A stretch of DNA of 64,000 bases, taken from UBA5109 sp964606735 (GTDB lineage Bacteria > Pseudomonadota > Gammaproteobacteria > Pseudomonadales > Pseudohongiellaceae). The position numbers were made by a program, and so were the translations under genes. The stretch lies in contig CAZSHI010000002.1 of assembly GCA_964606735.1 (NCBI GenBank), positions 62,001-126,000 of the forward strand. Reading direction: 5' to 3'. This document shows positions 15,726-23,734 of the stretch, piece by piece. The notes beneath the pieces are model-generated. The model was given only the letters and a program-made list of their open reading frames with translations, was not told where the DNA came from and searched no databases. Every line of letters starts with the position of its first letter. The stretch's first letter is position 1.

Positions 15726-16541
15726 ATGAAACAACAAGGCATCATTTCCGATTTTGTCTATCAGGTCTTTGCCCTGATTATTTCGGTCATTATTGTCCAC
15801 GCTGTTTATGTCGCTGTGATCCGCCCCAGTGCCGAGGCCATCATGGCCCAGCAAAGCGCCATGCAGGAAGCGGACCCCGATTATGTGCAGGAACGTTCTT
15901 TGTATGTGGTCATGCGCGACTACGAACAGGAGACCTGTATCATCCTGATGTTCTGGGCGCTGTCGATCATCGGTCTGAAAGTCTGGCGCAATCGCAAGGA
16001 AAACACCCTGCTGCAGCGGCCCTTGCTGAATGTGTCAGAAGGCATGAGCATTTTACCGGAGGATGCGCGTAACTTCGCCCGCCCGGTGCAGGCACTGCCC
16101 CCTGAGGAACGCGAATACCTCTTGCCCAGGGCGCTCCTGTCTGCCTTGCAACGCTTCAATACCACGCGCAGTATTCAGGATGTCTCGAGCGTGGTTAAGG
16201 ATGTCTGCAACACCGAAGCCGAACGTCTCGAAAGTGAGCTGACCATCGTGCGTTATATTGCCTGGGCCATTCCCTCCATCGGCTTTTTGGGCACTGTTCG
16301 CGGTATCGGCGAGGCACTGGGCCAGGCACAAAGTGCTGTCAGTGGCGATATCCTTGGGGTCACTACCTCCTTGGGAGTGGCCTTCAATTCAACCTTCATT
16401 GCTCTGGTTGTCAGTATCATCATCATGTTTGTCCTGTATCAGTTACAGCTCCTGCAGGATCGCCTGGTGCTTGATACCCAGGACTATTGCGACAACTACC
16501 TTATCCGGCATATGCAGGTTCCCGATCACGATGATGATTAA
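15726..16541 (+). CDS. MotA/TolQ/ExbB-family proton channel protein
   Basis: The 271-residue product has four hydrophobic helices (about 10-31, 70-87, 173-195, 214-240). The last two carry the family hallmark: RYIAWAIPSIGFLGTVRGIGEAL and GVTTSLGVAFNSTFIALVVSIIIM, the two pore-lining helices of ExbB/TolQ/MotA pentamers. The loop between helices 2 and 3 is cytoplasmic and large, as in ExbB/TolQ. These proteins pass protons and drive movement of a partner of the ExbD/TolR/MotB type; the two such partners here are the vWA proteins encoded 1.3 and 2.4 kb downstream. The absence of tonB, tolA or flagellar genes argues against the standard Ton, Tol or motor roles. Confidence 0.9.
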   Translation: MKQQGIISDFVYQVFALIISVIIVHAVYVAVIRPSAEAIMAQQSAMQEADPDYVQERSLYVVMRDYEQETCIILMFWALSIIGLKVWRNRKENTLLQRPLLNVSEGMSILPEDARNFARPVQALPPEEREYLLPRALLSALQRFNTTRSIQDVSSVVKDVCNTEAERLESELTIVRYIAWAIPSIGFLGTVRGIGEALGQAQSAVSGDILGVTTSLGVAFNSTFIALVVSIIIMFVLYQLQLLQDRLVLDTQDYCDNYLIRHMQVPDHDDD

Positions 16542-16546
16542 AGCAG

Positions 16547-17812
16547 ATGACCTCGCTGATTGAGCTACATGACCACAATATCCGCATCAGTTCGCCGCAG
16601 GGCTTATTGCTGCAGAGCCCGGGCTTTGCCAACACTGCCAGCAAAGTGCCGGTTTACGGTGAGGAAGCCCGGCAGATAACAAGGCTGCACCCGCAGGAAA
16701 ACTTCAATCAATTCTGGTTTCAGCTCAGCCTCGACCCCCTGCTTAACAAGAACCGGCATTTCCGTCATCAGGCGGATCTGGCATACGGCCATTTAAACAG
16801 CCTGTTCACCGAACTGGGGCTTGAAGGGGAGGCGATCTTCGCCGTCCCCAGTCATTACAGCCCTAATCAACTGGCAACCCTGTTGGGCCTGGTCAAACAT
16901 TGCCCGGTTGATGCCGCCGGGCTGGTGGACCTGTCCCTGCTGGCCCTGGCCGAATTGCAGGAACATCAGCATGCCGTATTTATGGATGTCCAGTTACACC
17001 AGACCGTACTCACCCGCGCTGTCCGGCACGCGGGGGAAATTGTGCGCGAAAAAGTGGTTTCTGTGCCCGGCGCCGGTCTACTGGCCTTACAGGATGCCTG
17101 GGCCAATACCATCACGGATGCCTTTATCAAACAAAGCCGCTTTGATCCTCTGCACAATGCTGATACCGAACAGTATCTGTATAACGAACTGCATAACTGG
17201 CTGAGCCGCCTCACTCGTGAGCAGGAAATTCTGCTGGAGATCAACAACAAAGGTACCGTGTATCAGGCTAACCTGAGCCTCAAAAACTTTGAGCAGCGTG
17301 CCCAGAATATCTACAAGCGGGTTACCCAGGAGCTCGACGCCATGACTGTGGACGCCAGCGCTGTCTTTGCCCTGGCGCACTTCGCTGAGCTGCCTGGCAT
17401 CACACAGGCATTGCCCGGGATACATGTGGTGTCGGAAGAGCGCCTGGCGGAGAATGCCTATCGCCATCTGAACCTCATCAAAGGCGAGGCTGAAGCCATC
17501 AAGCTGGTAGCCCGGCTACCTTTATCTGAGGGGGAGGACAATGGCCGTTTTCAGAGCACGGCCCATTCCCGGCCTTCGCATTTTTTATTCCGCCACAAAG
17601 CTTATGCCTTGCCCGAGCTGAACCTGCCGGAATTAAAGCTCAAGGCCCCTATCCGGGTGAGTTTGCAGAAGCAGGGTTATTGGCTCCATAATAATCCGGA
17701 GCTGGACTTGCAGTTAAACGGCGCCCCCGTGAGTGAGCCTGCCCTGCTGAAACTGGGAGACTGTCTCACGGTAAACAATGACTCTACCATTGAGTTTATT
17801 CAGGTGCAGTAA
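16547..17812 (+). CDS. degenerate Hsp70/actin-fold (ASKHA-like) protein with beta-rich C-terminus
   Basis: A 421-residue soluble protein, 5 bp after the channel gene and overlapping the next gene by 1 bp. Its layout resembles Hsp70-type actin-fold proteins: IELHDHNIRIS where IDLGTTNS is expected, SPGFANT and VYGEEARQ as in the early strands, AIFAVPSHYSPNQLATLL, AAGLVDLSLLALAEL (like the AGL-EPTAAAL helix), AVFMDVQLHQTVLTRAV at the phosphate-2 position, and FALAHFAELPGITQAL like the GGSSRIPxVQ region. The glycines and acidic residues that bind ATP in true Hsp70 are largely replaced, so it may not hydrolyse ATP. Residues about 366-421 are a small beta domain (LLKLGDCLTVNNDSTIEF) with FHA-like spacing. 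The fold assignment is my inference from pattern. Confidence 0.7.
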   Translation: MTSLIELHDHNIRISSPQGLLLQSPGFANTASKVPVYGEEARQITRLHPQENFNQFWFQLSLDPLLNKNRHFRHQADLAYGHLNSLFTELGLEGEAIFAVPSHYSPNQLATLLGLVKHCPVDAAGLVDLSLLALAELQEHQHAVFMDVQLHQTVLTRAVRHAGEIVREKVVSVPGAGLLALQDAWANTITDAFIKQSRFDPLHNADTEQYLYNELHNWLSRLTREQEILLEINNKGTVYQANLSLKNFEQRAQNIYKRVTQELDAMTVDASAVFALAHFAELPGITQALPGIHVVSEERLAENAYRHLNLIKGEAEAIKLVARLPLSEGEDNGRFQSTAHSRPSHFLFRHKAYALPELNLPELKLKAPIRVSLQKQGYWLHNNPELDLQLNGAPVSEPALLKLGDCLTVNNDSTIEFIQVQ

Positions 17813-18912
17813 TGGCAAAGGATAAACACAGCAAACGTAATTTTAATCCGATGAGTCTGGCTTTTCTGGACGTCATGTCCTGTGGCTTTGGTGCTGTCGT
17901 GCTGATCTTTCTCATCCTGGATCACAACACCCAAAATGCAAGCAATGTGCTGGATCCGAGCTTGGCAGCAGAAATCAACCTGCTGGAAGAACAGATACTC
18001 GATGGCGAGGCGGGCCTAGTCAGGGTTCGCAATACCTTGTCAGATGTGGACCTGCAGGTCGTGGAGGCACAGGGTCTGGCACGCTCCATTGAAGAGGAAA
18101 TTGACACTTTTATGGATCGACTGCGGGAACTGGAGGAAAACAACAGTTCCGGTGAAGACGACATCATGCGTCTGGAGCGGGAAATTGCAGCACTGGAAGC
18201 CGAGCTGGAAGACCTGCGTGAAGCCGATGACCAGTTCACCGGCAACAATATCCGTCAGTTTGTCGGCGACGGCAACCGGCAATACCTGACCGGTCTGATA
18301 CTGGGTGGCAATCGCATACTTCTACTGGTGGATATGTCGACCAGCATGCTGGATGATACCATTGTCAACATCATTCGCCGTCGCAATATGTCTGATGACG
18401 CCAAGTTGAATTCCGACAAATGGCAAAGCGTCCAGAACACGGTTGACTGGCTGACCACCCAATTGCCGCCGCCCAGCCAGTATCAAATATATGCCTTCAG
18501 CGAAGGGGTCAACCCGCTGATTCCAGGGACGATGGGGCAGTGGCTGGAAGTTGCGGATGAGGTTCAGCTAAGTGAGGCAGTGGAAAATCTGCATGACATG
18601 ATTCCTGAGGGCGGCACCAATCTGGCTGGCCTGTTCCAGGCGGTACAGGGTCTCTCTCCGCTGCCTGACAATATTTTTCTGATCACGGATGGTCTGCCAA
18701 CCCGGGACAATCGCGAACCGCGTAACAATACCATTTCCGGCCGTGACCGGGAGCGGCTGTTTGAGCAGTCCATGGAGTTTCTCCCGGCCGGGATTCCGGT
18801 GAATGTAATCCTGATGCCGCTGGAAGGCGATCCCATGGCCGCCTCTTATTACTGGCAGTTGGCCATTGCTACTGGCGGTTCTTTCATGAGCCCTTCGGAA
18901 GACTGGCCCTAG
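17812..18912 (+). CDS. ExbD-like transmembrane helix + coiled coil + vWA domain protein (copy 1)
   Basis: The 366-residue product begins with a short cytoplasmic tail and one helix (about 15-36) whose AFLDVMSCGFGAVVLIFLIL resembles the ExbD/TolR helix PFIDVMLVLLIIFM; Asp20 aligns with the essential transmembrane aspartate. A coiled coil follows (about 52-140, heptads rich in Leu and Glu). Residues about 165-366 are a von Willebrand A domain with an intact MIDAS: Asp174-x-Ser176-x-Ser178 (VDMSTSM), Thr in PEGGTNLAG and Asp in ITDGLP. The head should be periplasmic. Start overlaps the previous stop (TAATG). The protein is a fusion of a stator B-subunit anchor with a metal-dependent binding head. 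Confidence 0.85.
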   Translation: MAKDKHSKRNFNPMSLAFLDVMSCGFGAVVLIFLILDHNTQNASNVLDPSLAAEINLLEEQILDGEAGLVRVRNTLSDVDLQVVEAQGLARSIEEEIDTFMDRLRELEENNSSGEDDIMRLEREIAALEAELEDLREADDQFTGNNIRQFVGDGNRQYLTGLILGGNRILLLVDMSTSMLDDTIVNIIRRRNMSDDAKLNSDKWQSVQNTVDWLTTQLPPPSQYQIYAFSEGVNPLIPGTMGQWLEVADEVQLSEAVENLHDMIPEGGTNLAGLFQAVQGLSPLPDNIFLITDGLPTRDNREPRNNTISGRDRERLFEQSMEFLPAGIPVNVILMPLEGDPMAASYYWQLAIATGGSFMSPSEDWP

Positions 18913-18920
18913 GAGCAGGC

Positions 18921-19919
18921 ATGGCAAAACGACGTGACAATGACTCCTTTAATATCGCCTTCCTGGATGTGATGTCCTGCGGTTTCGGTGCCATGATTCT
19001 GCTGTTGATGATTACCCGGGTGACCTCGCCGGTTCCACTGGAAGTCACTGAGGACAACAGCAGCGGTTCCGTGATGGAGCTGCAAGAGCAGTTGTTTGAA
19101 ATTCGCGGCGAAACCAACATCCTGAACCGAGAACTCAATGCCAAACATGAACAACTGTCCATTCATGAAGAGCGTATTGCTCGCCTGCGCCGGGAGCTCA
19201 GTTCGCTGGAGGACCAGCTTAGTAATTCCTCCGACCAGTCATCCGTCAATGCCATTCTGGAAGGACAACTGGCTCTGGCCAGACAGCAGCTGACCGAAGA
19301 AATGCAACGCCTGCAGGCCAATCAGGATAACCTGCGCCTGACGGAATCGGTTGGCGGCGTACCAGTCGACAGTGAATACATCATTTTTATTATTGATACC
19401 TCCGGCAGTATGTATAACTACAGCTGGTCGCGCATGTTGGAAGTGTTTATCGACACCCTTGACATTTATCCTGAAGTCAAAGGCATCCAGGTGCTTAATG
19501 ATATGGGTGAATATATGTTCAATTCCTTCCGTGGAGACTGGATTCCCGATACGCCGGCCCGGCGCTCTGCCATCATTCAGCGCCTGAGAACCTGGAACCC
19601 TTTCAGTAACAGTAGCCCGGTCGAAGGCATCACTTATGCCATTAATACCTTCTATGAGCAGGATAAAAAAATCAGTATTTATGTACTGGGTGACGAGTTT
19701 TCCGGCAATTCCATTGCTGAAGTCGTGGATACTGTGGACAGAATCAACCGGGTAGATGCCGAAGGCAACCGTCTGGTCCGCATTCATGGCATCGGCTTTC
19801 CGGTACAATTCTCCCAACCACGCATGTTTCAGACCACCGGTATTCGCTTTGCTGCGCTCATGCGAGAGCTGGCCAAACGCAATGGTGGCACCTTTGTTGG
19901 CCTCAGTGATTTTTACTGA
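18921..19919 (+). CDS. ExbD-like transmembrane helix + coiled coil + vWA domain protein (copy 2)
   Basis: A 332-residue paralogue of the preceding protein, 8 bp downstream (AGGAGCAGGC as ribosome site). Its N-terminus repeats the same helix (FNIAFLDVMSCGFGAMILLL; Asp16 is the stator-type aspartate), followed by a coiled coil (about 50-140) and a vWA domain (about 150-332) with MIDAS Asp159-x-Ser161-x-Ser163 (IDTSGSM). The vWA part is clearly diverged from copy 1, with shorter identity outside the helix and MIDAS. ExbD and MotB work as dimers inside a pentameric channel, so two different subunits could form a heterodimer. That is an inference; the motif observations are direct. Confidence 0.85.
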   Translation: MAKRRDNDSFNIAFLDVMSCGFGAMILLLMITRVTSPVPLEVTEDNSSGSVMELQEQLFEIRGETNILNRELNAKHEQLSIHEERIARLRRELSSLEDQLSNSSDQSSVNAILEGQLALARQQLTEEMQRLQANQDNLRLTESVGGVPVDSEYIIFIIDTSGSMYNYSWSRMLEVFIDTLDIYPEVKGIQVLNDMGEYMFNSFRGDWIPDTPARRSAIIQRLRTWNPFSNSSPVEGITYAINTFYEQDKKISIYVLGDEFSGNSIAEVVDTVDRINRVDAEGNRLVRIHGIGFPVQFSQPRMFQTTGIRFAALMRELAKRNGGTFVGLSDFY

Positions 19920-19937
19920 GTCCAGCCCCAACAAGTA

Positions 19938-19965
19938 TTGATGTCTTGGCAAACAGGAGTAATAT
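19938..19965 (+). promoter_or_regulatory. candidate internal promoter before the lipoprotein genes
   Basis: TTGATG (19938-19943) and TAATAT (19960-19965) with a 16-bp spacer. Each hexamer matches four of six consensus bases. It would separate expression of the lipoprotein genes from the vWA genes. Weak prediction. Confidence 0.3.
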
Positions 19966-20035
19966 TAGGGGCAGCGACTATCTTTGGCCGTGCTTGCCCC
20001 CCCTTTCGGGACCCGGCAATTTGCGGAGAATGATG

Positions 20036-20686
20036 ATGATTATGACGATGGGCAGCCTTAAACGCATGTTTACCGGGTTCAGGTTTCTGGCCCCTGTAAG
20101 TTTGTGCACTCTGCTGCTAGGCTGTTCTGCCAGTGTTATCGAAATACGCGGCAATTACCCCTCTCCTTTGGTCTCGCCGCTGCCGCTGACGCTTGGTGTG
20201 ATTTACGACGACAATTTCAGTAGCTACAGCTTTACTGAAATCGATGAATATTCTGGCGAGGACCAGTACATCATTAATAGTGGCAGCACCCAGGTTCAGC
20301 TTTTCAATACCATATTGCCCGCCGTATTTGCCGAGGTAGTCTTTCTCGACAGCGCTGAGGATGTGGCCTCTCACCCAGGATTGGACATGGTTTTTCAGCC
20401 TGCCATCGAAGAGTTTCAAGTCGGCCTGCCCCAAAAAACCCGACTGGACGTGTATGAAATCTGGGTGAAATACAACATGCGTCTGTCAGATCCCAACGGG
20501 GCTTCCATCGCCGACTGGGTTATGACAGCCTATGGCAAGTCGCCACAGGAAACATTTGGCTCGGTAGATGCCGGGGTTAATGAAGCCGCCGTGGAAGCTT
20601 TCCGGGATCTGGCGGCCACTTTTTCGCTGGGCTTCACCAGTATCCCGGAAGTAAATGATTGGTTACGCAGCAATAACGTCTTTTAA
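20036..20686 (+). CDS. lipoprotein of unknown function (first of two)
   Basis: ATG 20036 is chosen because GGAG lies 7 bp upstream; the frame is open from 19946 but that part has no ribosome site and no signal-like sequence. A hydrophobic stretch ends in the lipobox LLLGC, so the protein is exported and lipid-modified. The mature part is alpha/beta with no catalytic motif visible (GNYPSPLVSPLPLTLGVIYDD, FVQ-type beta strands, TRLDVYEIWVKYNMRL, NEAAVEAFRDLAATF). I do not recognise the family, although the GVIYDD start and final helix are reminiscent of outer-membrane accessory lipoproteins. It follows the vWA operon by 116 bp. Confidence 0.78.
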   Translation: MIMTMGSLKRMFTGFRFLAPVSLCTLLLGCSASVIEIRGNYPSPLVSPLPLTLGVIYDDNFSSYSFTEIDEYSGEDQYIINSGSTQVQLFNTILPAVFAEVVFLDSAEDVASHPGLDMVFQPAIEEFQVGLPQKTRLDVYEIWVKYNMRLSDPNGASIADWVMTAYGKSPQETFGSVDAGVNEAAVEAFRDLAATFSLGFTSIPEVNDWLRSNNVF

Positions 20687-20773
20687 TAGGCAGCAGGGAT
20701 TTTGTGATCCATCACGAAATCCTCAGCGTAACAAATTAAGCAGGTTATTACTGGATTTTCCAGGAGTATGAGC

Positions 20774-21445
20774 ATGAAAACAGACTGTCTCTTGTTGAAA
20801 GCCTTACTGGCAAGCGGTTTCCTGCTAGTGCTTGGAGCCTGTACTACCACAGAAATCGATGAATTCCGCCAATCAACAACTCAAATCGAGGAAGATGAAA
20901 GCATTGTCATTCTCGGGCGCAGACAGAGCAACGCCTATGAAACTGAAGGAGACTTTGTCCAGTGTGTTGGCAACGTGGTTGCCTCCGGCTCTGACGGCAT
21001 CAATGTCATACCCGAGCCGCTGTTTCTTGATGAGATGTTTCCTTTCTTCGAGCCGCGAACTGCACCGATGCGAACCGATCACCTGGCCCAGTTAATGCAG
21101 TTGGAAGAAGCAGCCAAGAAATTTGAAGATTTTGGTATCGAATACATTGTCTGGCTGGATGGCCTGACGCAGCGTTCAGGGGAATCAGGCTCTATTTCCT
21201 GTGCTGTTGGTCCTGGCGGTGGCGGCTGCTTTGGCTTTGGTACCTGGGTGGATGATTCCAATTTTGAAGCAGAAATATGGGATTTGGATAATCTCAGCAC
21301 GGCCGGCGCTATCAGTGCAGATGCCAATGGGCAGTCCTATTTGCCTGCTATCGTATTGCCAATCCCCCTGCTGGCAAGAGTGGAATCCAATGCCTGTAGC
21401 GGTCTGGGACAGCAGCTGAAATCCTTTTTGCGCGGCAATGTCTGA
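20774..21445 (+). CDS. lipoprotein of unknown function (second of two)
   Basis: ATG 20774 follows AGGAG by 7 bp; the ATG at 20768 is too close. Signal peptide with lipobox LGAC (ALLASGFLLVLGAC). The mature part contains ESIVILGRRQSN, a long helix (HLAQLMQLEEAAKKFEDFGIEYIVWLDG) and a glycine-rich Cys-containing loop (SCAVGPGGGGCFGFGTW), where two cysteines nine residues apart may form a disulfide. I do not recognise a family. It is 88 bp downstream of the other lipoprotein gene on the same strand. A functional link to the ExbB/vWA complex is possible but rests on proximity only. Confidence 0.78.
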   Translation: MKTDCLLLKALLASGFLLVLGACTTTEIDEFRQSTTQIEEDESIVILGRRQSNAYETEGDFVQCVGNVVASGSDGINVIPEPLFLDEMFPFFEPRTAPMRTDHLAQLMQLEEAAKKFEDFGIEYIVWLDGLTQRSGESGSISCAVGPGGGGCFGFGTWVDDSNFEAEIWDLDNLSTAGAISADANGQSYLPAIVLPIPLLARVESNACSGLGQQLKSFLRGNV

Positions 21446-21515
21446 GCCTCAAGGCAGCGTAGTGAAATAAACGTGTTTTAAGCCAGTATTCAGCTTCATA
21501 CGATACAATAGAATC

Positions 21516-22976
21516 ATGAAATGCTTGTCCCGGCCTTATCTTGAAAGCAAAACTCCTTCCCTGCGTAATTTAATCGGGGCCTTAAGTAGTGCCGCCGTGC
21601 TGAGTGCCTGTGCTGTTAACCCGACAGGCGGGGTCGATTTCGTCACCATGAGCGAGAGTCGCGAAATTGAGCTGGGCACCGAACTGCACGAACAAATGCA
21701 GCAGGAGACACCTCTATATCGCGATCAGGACCTGCAGGAATACGTCAATGAAGTCGGTCAGAAACTGGCTGCAGTGTCCCACCGCCCTGATATTGAATAT
21801 ACCTTTACCGTTGTCGACAGCCCCGATATCAACGCCTTTGCCTTGCCCGGTGGTTTTATCTATATCAATCGGGGGCTTATTGCCTACCTGAATTCTGAAG
21901 ACCAGCTGGCTGCCGTGCTGGGCCATGAAATTGGTCATGTGACTGCTCGTCATGCCGTCCGGCAACAGGCCGCTCGCCAGACCAACAGCGTGATTGCAGG
22001 CGTTGCCGTGATTGCAACTGGCGTCAGCTCGCTGGGGGAAACTACCTCACTGCTCGGCGGCGCCCTGCTCAGCGGTTATGGCAGAGACATGGAGCTCGAA
22101 TCGGACGGCCTGGGAGCAGAATACCTGGCAAATGCTGGCTACGACCCACTTGCCATGGTGGAAGTCATTGGCGTACTGAAGAATCATGAAGATTTTACCA
22201 AGCGAACCTCATCAGGTGCTGTCAGTTATCATGGCGTATTTGCCACGCACCCGCGCAATGATACCCGCTTGCAGGAAGTGGTTGGTCGCGCCAGCGAGTT
22301 GTCCGAACAGCAGTCCAGTAACGTTGATCCTGCCATCTTCAGGGAGAAGGTAAACGGTCTGGCACTGGGGCCAAGCCTGCAGATTGGTGGCAGTGAAGCC
22401 CGCAACCGTTACTATCAAAGCCTGCTGAACTATACGATGGTTTTTCCAGATGGCTGGCGCTGGGATGAAACCACAACCCAGTTAAATGCCCGTGCTGCTG
22501 ATGAATCTCTGACGCTCAATGTCAGCGTACAGCGCCTGCAACAGATGAAGGAGCCACGGCTTTTTATTCAGGATGAACTGGATGTTAACGGGTTGCAGGA
22601 AACGGAAGCCCTCAACCAGTTTGGCCTGCAAGGCTATACCGGGATAAACCCGGCCGATCAAACCCGTCTGGCTGTCATCTATTACGGACCGCGGGCGTTT
22701 ATTTTGCAAGGCTCCCAAAGTGGCGGCGAAATTTCTGAGGAAAATGATGAAATTCTTATGCAGGCAATTCGCAGCTTCCGCCCCATCGCCGCCAATGAAC
22801 GCAGTTTCGCTAACCCGGTAAGCATTGAATATGTTCGCTCAGACGGTCGTACTTACGAGCAGCTGGCAGAAGACAATATGTTCGATGAGAATGCAGCTGA
22901 TTTGCTTCGCCTTTATAACGGCGACTACCCTCGTGGTCAGCCGGTAGCCGGAGAGTGGATCAAGATCGTTCGCTAG
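21516..22976 (+). CDS. M48-family zinc metalloprotease lipoprotein
   Basis: A 486-residue protein with a lipobox (LSAC, Cys32) and an M48 peptidase domain: INAFALPGGFIYINRGLI, zinc motif HEIGH (His137, Glu138, His141) and the third ligand in MELESDGLGAEYLANAGYDP. This resembles the periplasmic BepA/LoiP-type quality-control proteases of outer-membrane proteins, but the C-terminal part is not TPR; it has a MVFPDGWRWDE segment and a terminal region (DGRTYEQLAEDNMFDENAADLL) reminiscent of a LysM-like peptidoglycan-binding motif. The location is probably the inner face of the outer membrane. Followed by a hairpin terminator. Confidence 0.88.
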   Translation: MKCLSRPYLESKTPSLRNLIGALSSAAVLSACAVNPTGGVDFVTMSESREIELGTELHEQMQQETPLYRDQDLQEYVNEVGQKLAAVSHRPDIEYTFTVVDSPDINAFALPGGFIYINRGLIAYLNSEDQLAAVLGHEIGHVTARHAVRQQAARQTNSVIAGVAVIATGVSSLGETTSLLGGALLSGYGRDMELESDGLGAEYLANAGYDPLAMVEVIGVLKNHEDFTKRTSSGAVSYHGVFATHPRNDTRLQEVVGRASELSEQQSSNVDPAIFREKVNGLALGPSLQIGGSEARNRYYQSLLNYTMVFPDGWRWDETTTQLNARAADESLTLNVSVQRLQQMKEPRLFIQDELDVNGLQETEALNQFGLQGYTGINPADQTRLAVIYYGPRAFILQGSQSGGEISEENDEILMQAIRSFRPIAANERSFANPVSIEYVRSDGRTYEQLAEDNMFDENAADLLRLYNGDYPRGQPVAGEWIKIVR

Positions 22977-22982
22977 TTCCTG

Positions 22983-23017
22983 TTGGTGGCAGGCAACCCT
23001 GCCACCAAATCGTTTTG
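22983..23017 (+). terminator. hairpin terminator after the M48 protease gene
   Basis: Perfect 11-bp stem (22983-22993 with 22998-23008), loop CAAC, followed by ATCGTTTT. The T tract is imperfect, so efficiency is uncertain. It lies between two convergent genes. Confidence 0.6.
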
Positions 23018-23575
23018 CTAAATTTCCCCTTCGCGTCGGAACAGATGGTATAGCTGATCATAGAAGGGGTCATGTATCACACCCTCGCTTGGCAGCTCGG
23101 GTTTGAAATCAACATGGCATCCCAGGCAGGAATCCAGCAGTTCATTACCGGCTGTTTCAAGCAGAGCCTTATCCTGAATTTGTGCAGCATTGAGTGCTTT
23201 CAGTGCAGCATTGCTCATGTCAGTCGCATAAGCACGCCATGCCGGTGACGAGGCCCAGCCATTATCAAACTCCCCTGTGCCTCCCAGAGAAATCAGGGGG
23301 CCTGAAGCCGCCAGCTGGATTGCATAATATTCAACAGAGAGCCATTCCTCTTCCATCATTCTTTCTTCCAGTGCAGCATAGTCCCAGATGTAATGTGCCG
23401 AATGATCAATCATGGTGACCATGAGTGAATTCACACTAACCGGCACAGGGGGTATGGCCATGTCCTCAGCCGCTTGCGCTCTTGAGGCCAGGGTCATACT
23501 CAAGACAATGAAAATAAGTGCCATCAGAATCAGAGCACTTAACAATAAGGTAAAGTTTCGCTTCATCGCATCCAT
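23018..23575 (-). CDS. exported monoheme cytochrome-like protein
   Basis: Start at ATG 23575, 6 bp after GGAGG; the frame open to 23752 upstream is not needed. The product (185 residues) has a signal anchor or signal peptide (LLLSALILMALIFIVLSMTLASRAQA), a helical core and a C-terminal heme c attachment motif CLGCH, as in cytochrome c'-type four-helix proteins where the heme site is near the C-terminus. Electron transfer or gas binding in the periplasm is likely, but the role is unknown. A second protein with the same layout is encoded at 25975-26571. Confidence 0.8.
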   Translation of the reverse strand: MDAMKRNFTLLLSALILMALIFIVLSMTLASRAQAAEDMAIPPVPVSVNSLMVTMIDHSAHYIWDYAALEERMMEEEWLSVEYYAIQLAASGPLISLGGTGEFDNGWASSPAWRAYATDMSNAALKALNAAQIQDKALLETAGNELLDSCLGCHVDFKPELPSEGVIHDPFYDQLYHLFRREGEI

Positions 23576-23680
23576 AAGTTGCCTCCAACAATGTTGATCA
23601 ATACTAAAAAGTATGTCACTTCTGCTCCCGTGACTGTTGATGCAGGTCAAACAAGGGCTGGCACCCCGGCGTCGTGAAAT

Positions 23681-23710
23681 TTCACAAAACCATGCATGGC
23701 TGCTTATAAT
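23681..23710 (+). promoter_or_regulatory. sigma70 promoter upstream of the zinc-ribbon/ubiX genes
   Basis: TTCACA (23681-23686) and TATAAT (23705-23710) with an 18-bp spacer. Five of six and six of six consensus bases match. It is 24 bp upstream of the first start codon, leaving room for the AGGGG ribosome site. Confidence 0.7.
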
Positions 23711-23734
23711 TAAGCTGACGATAGGGGAAATAGC

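Noticed and set aside
15726..16541. Standard TonB-ExbB-ExbD or Tol-Pal locus
   Set aside because: No tonB, tolA, tolB, pal or simple exbD gene is present; the partners are larger vWA proteins.
15726..19919. Zorya-type anti-phage system
   Set aside because: Zorya has a MotA-like ZorA, an OmpA-like ZorB and cytoplasmic helicase/nuclease partners. Here the B subunits carry vWA heads instead of a peptidoglycan-binding OmpA domain, and no helicase or nuclease is in the operon.
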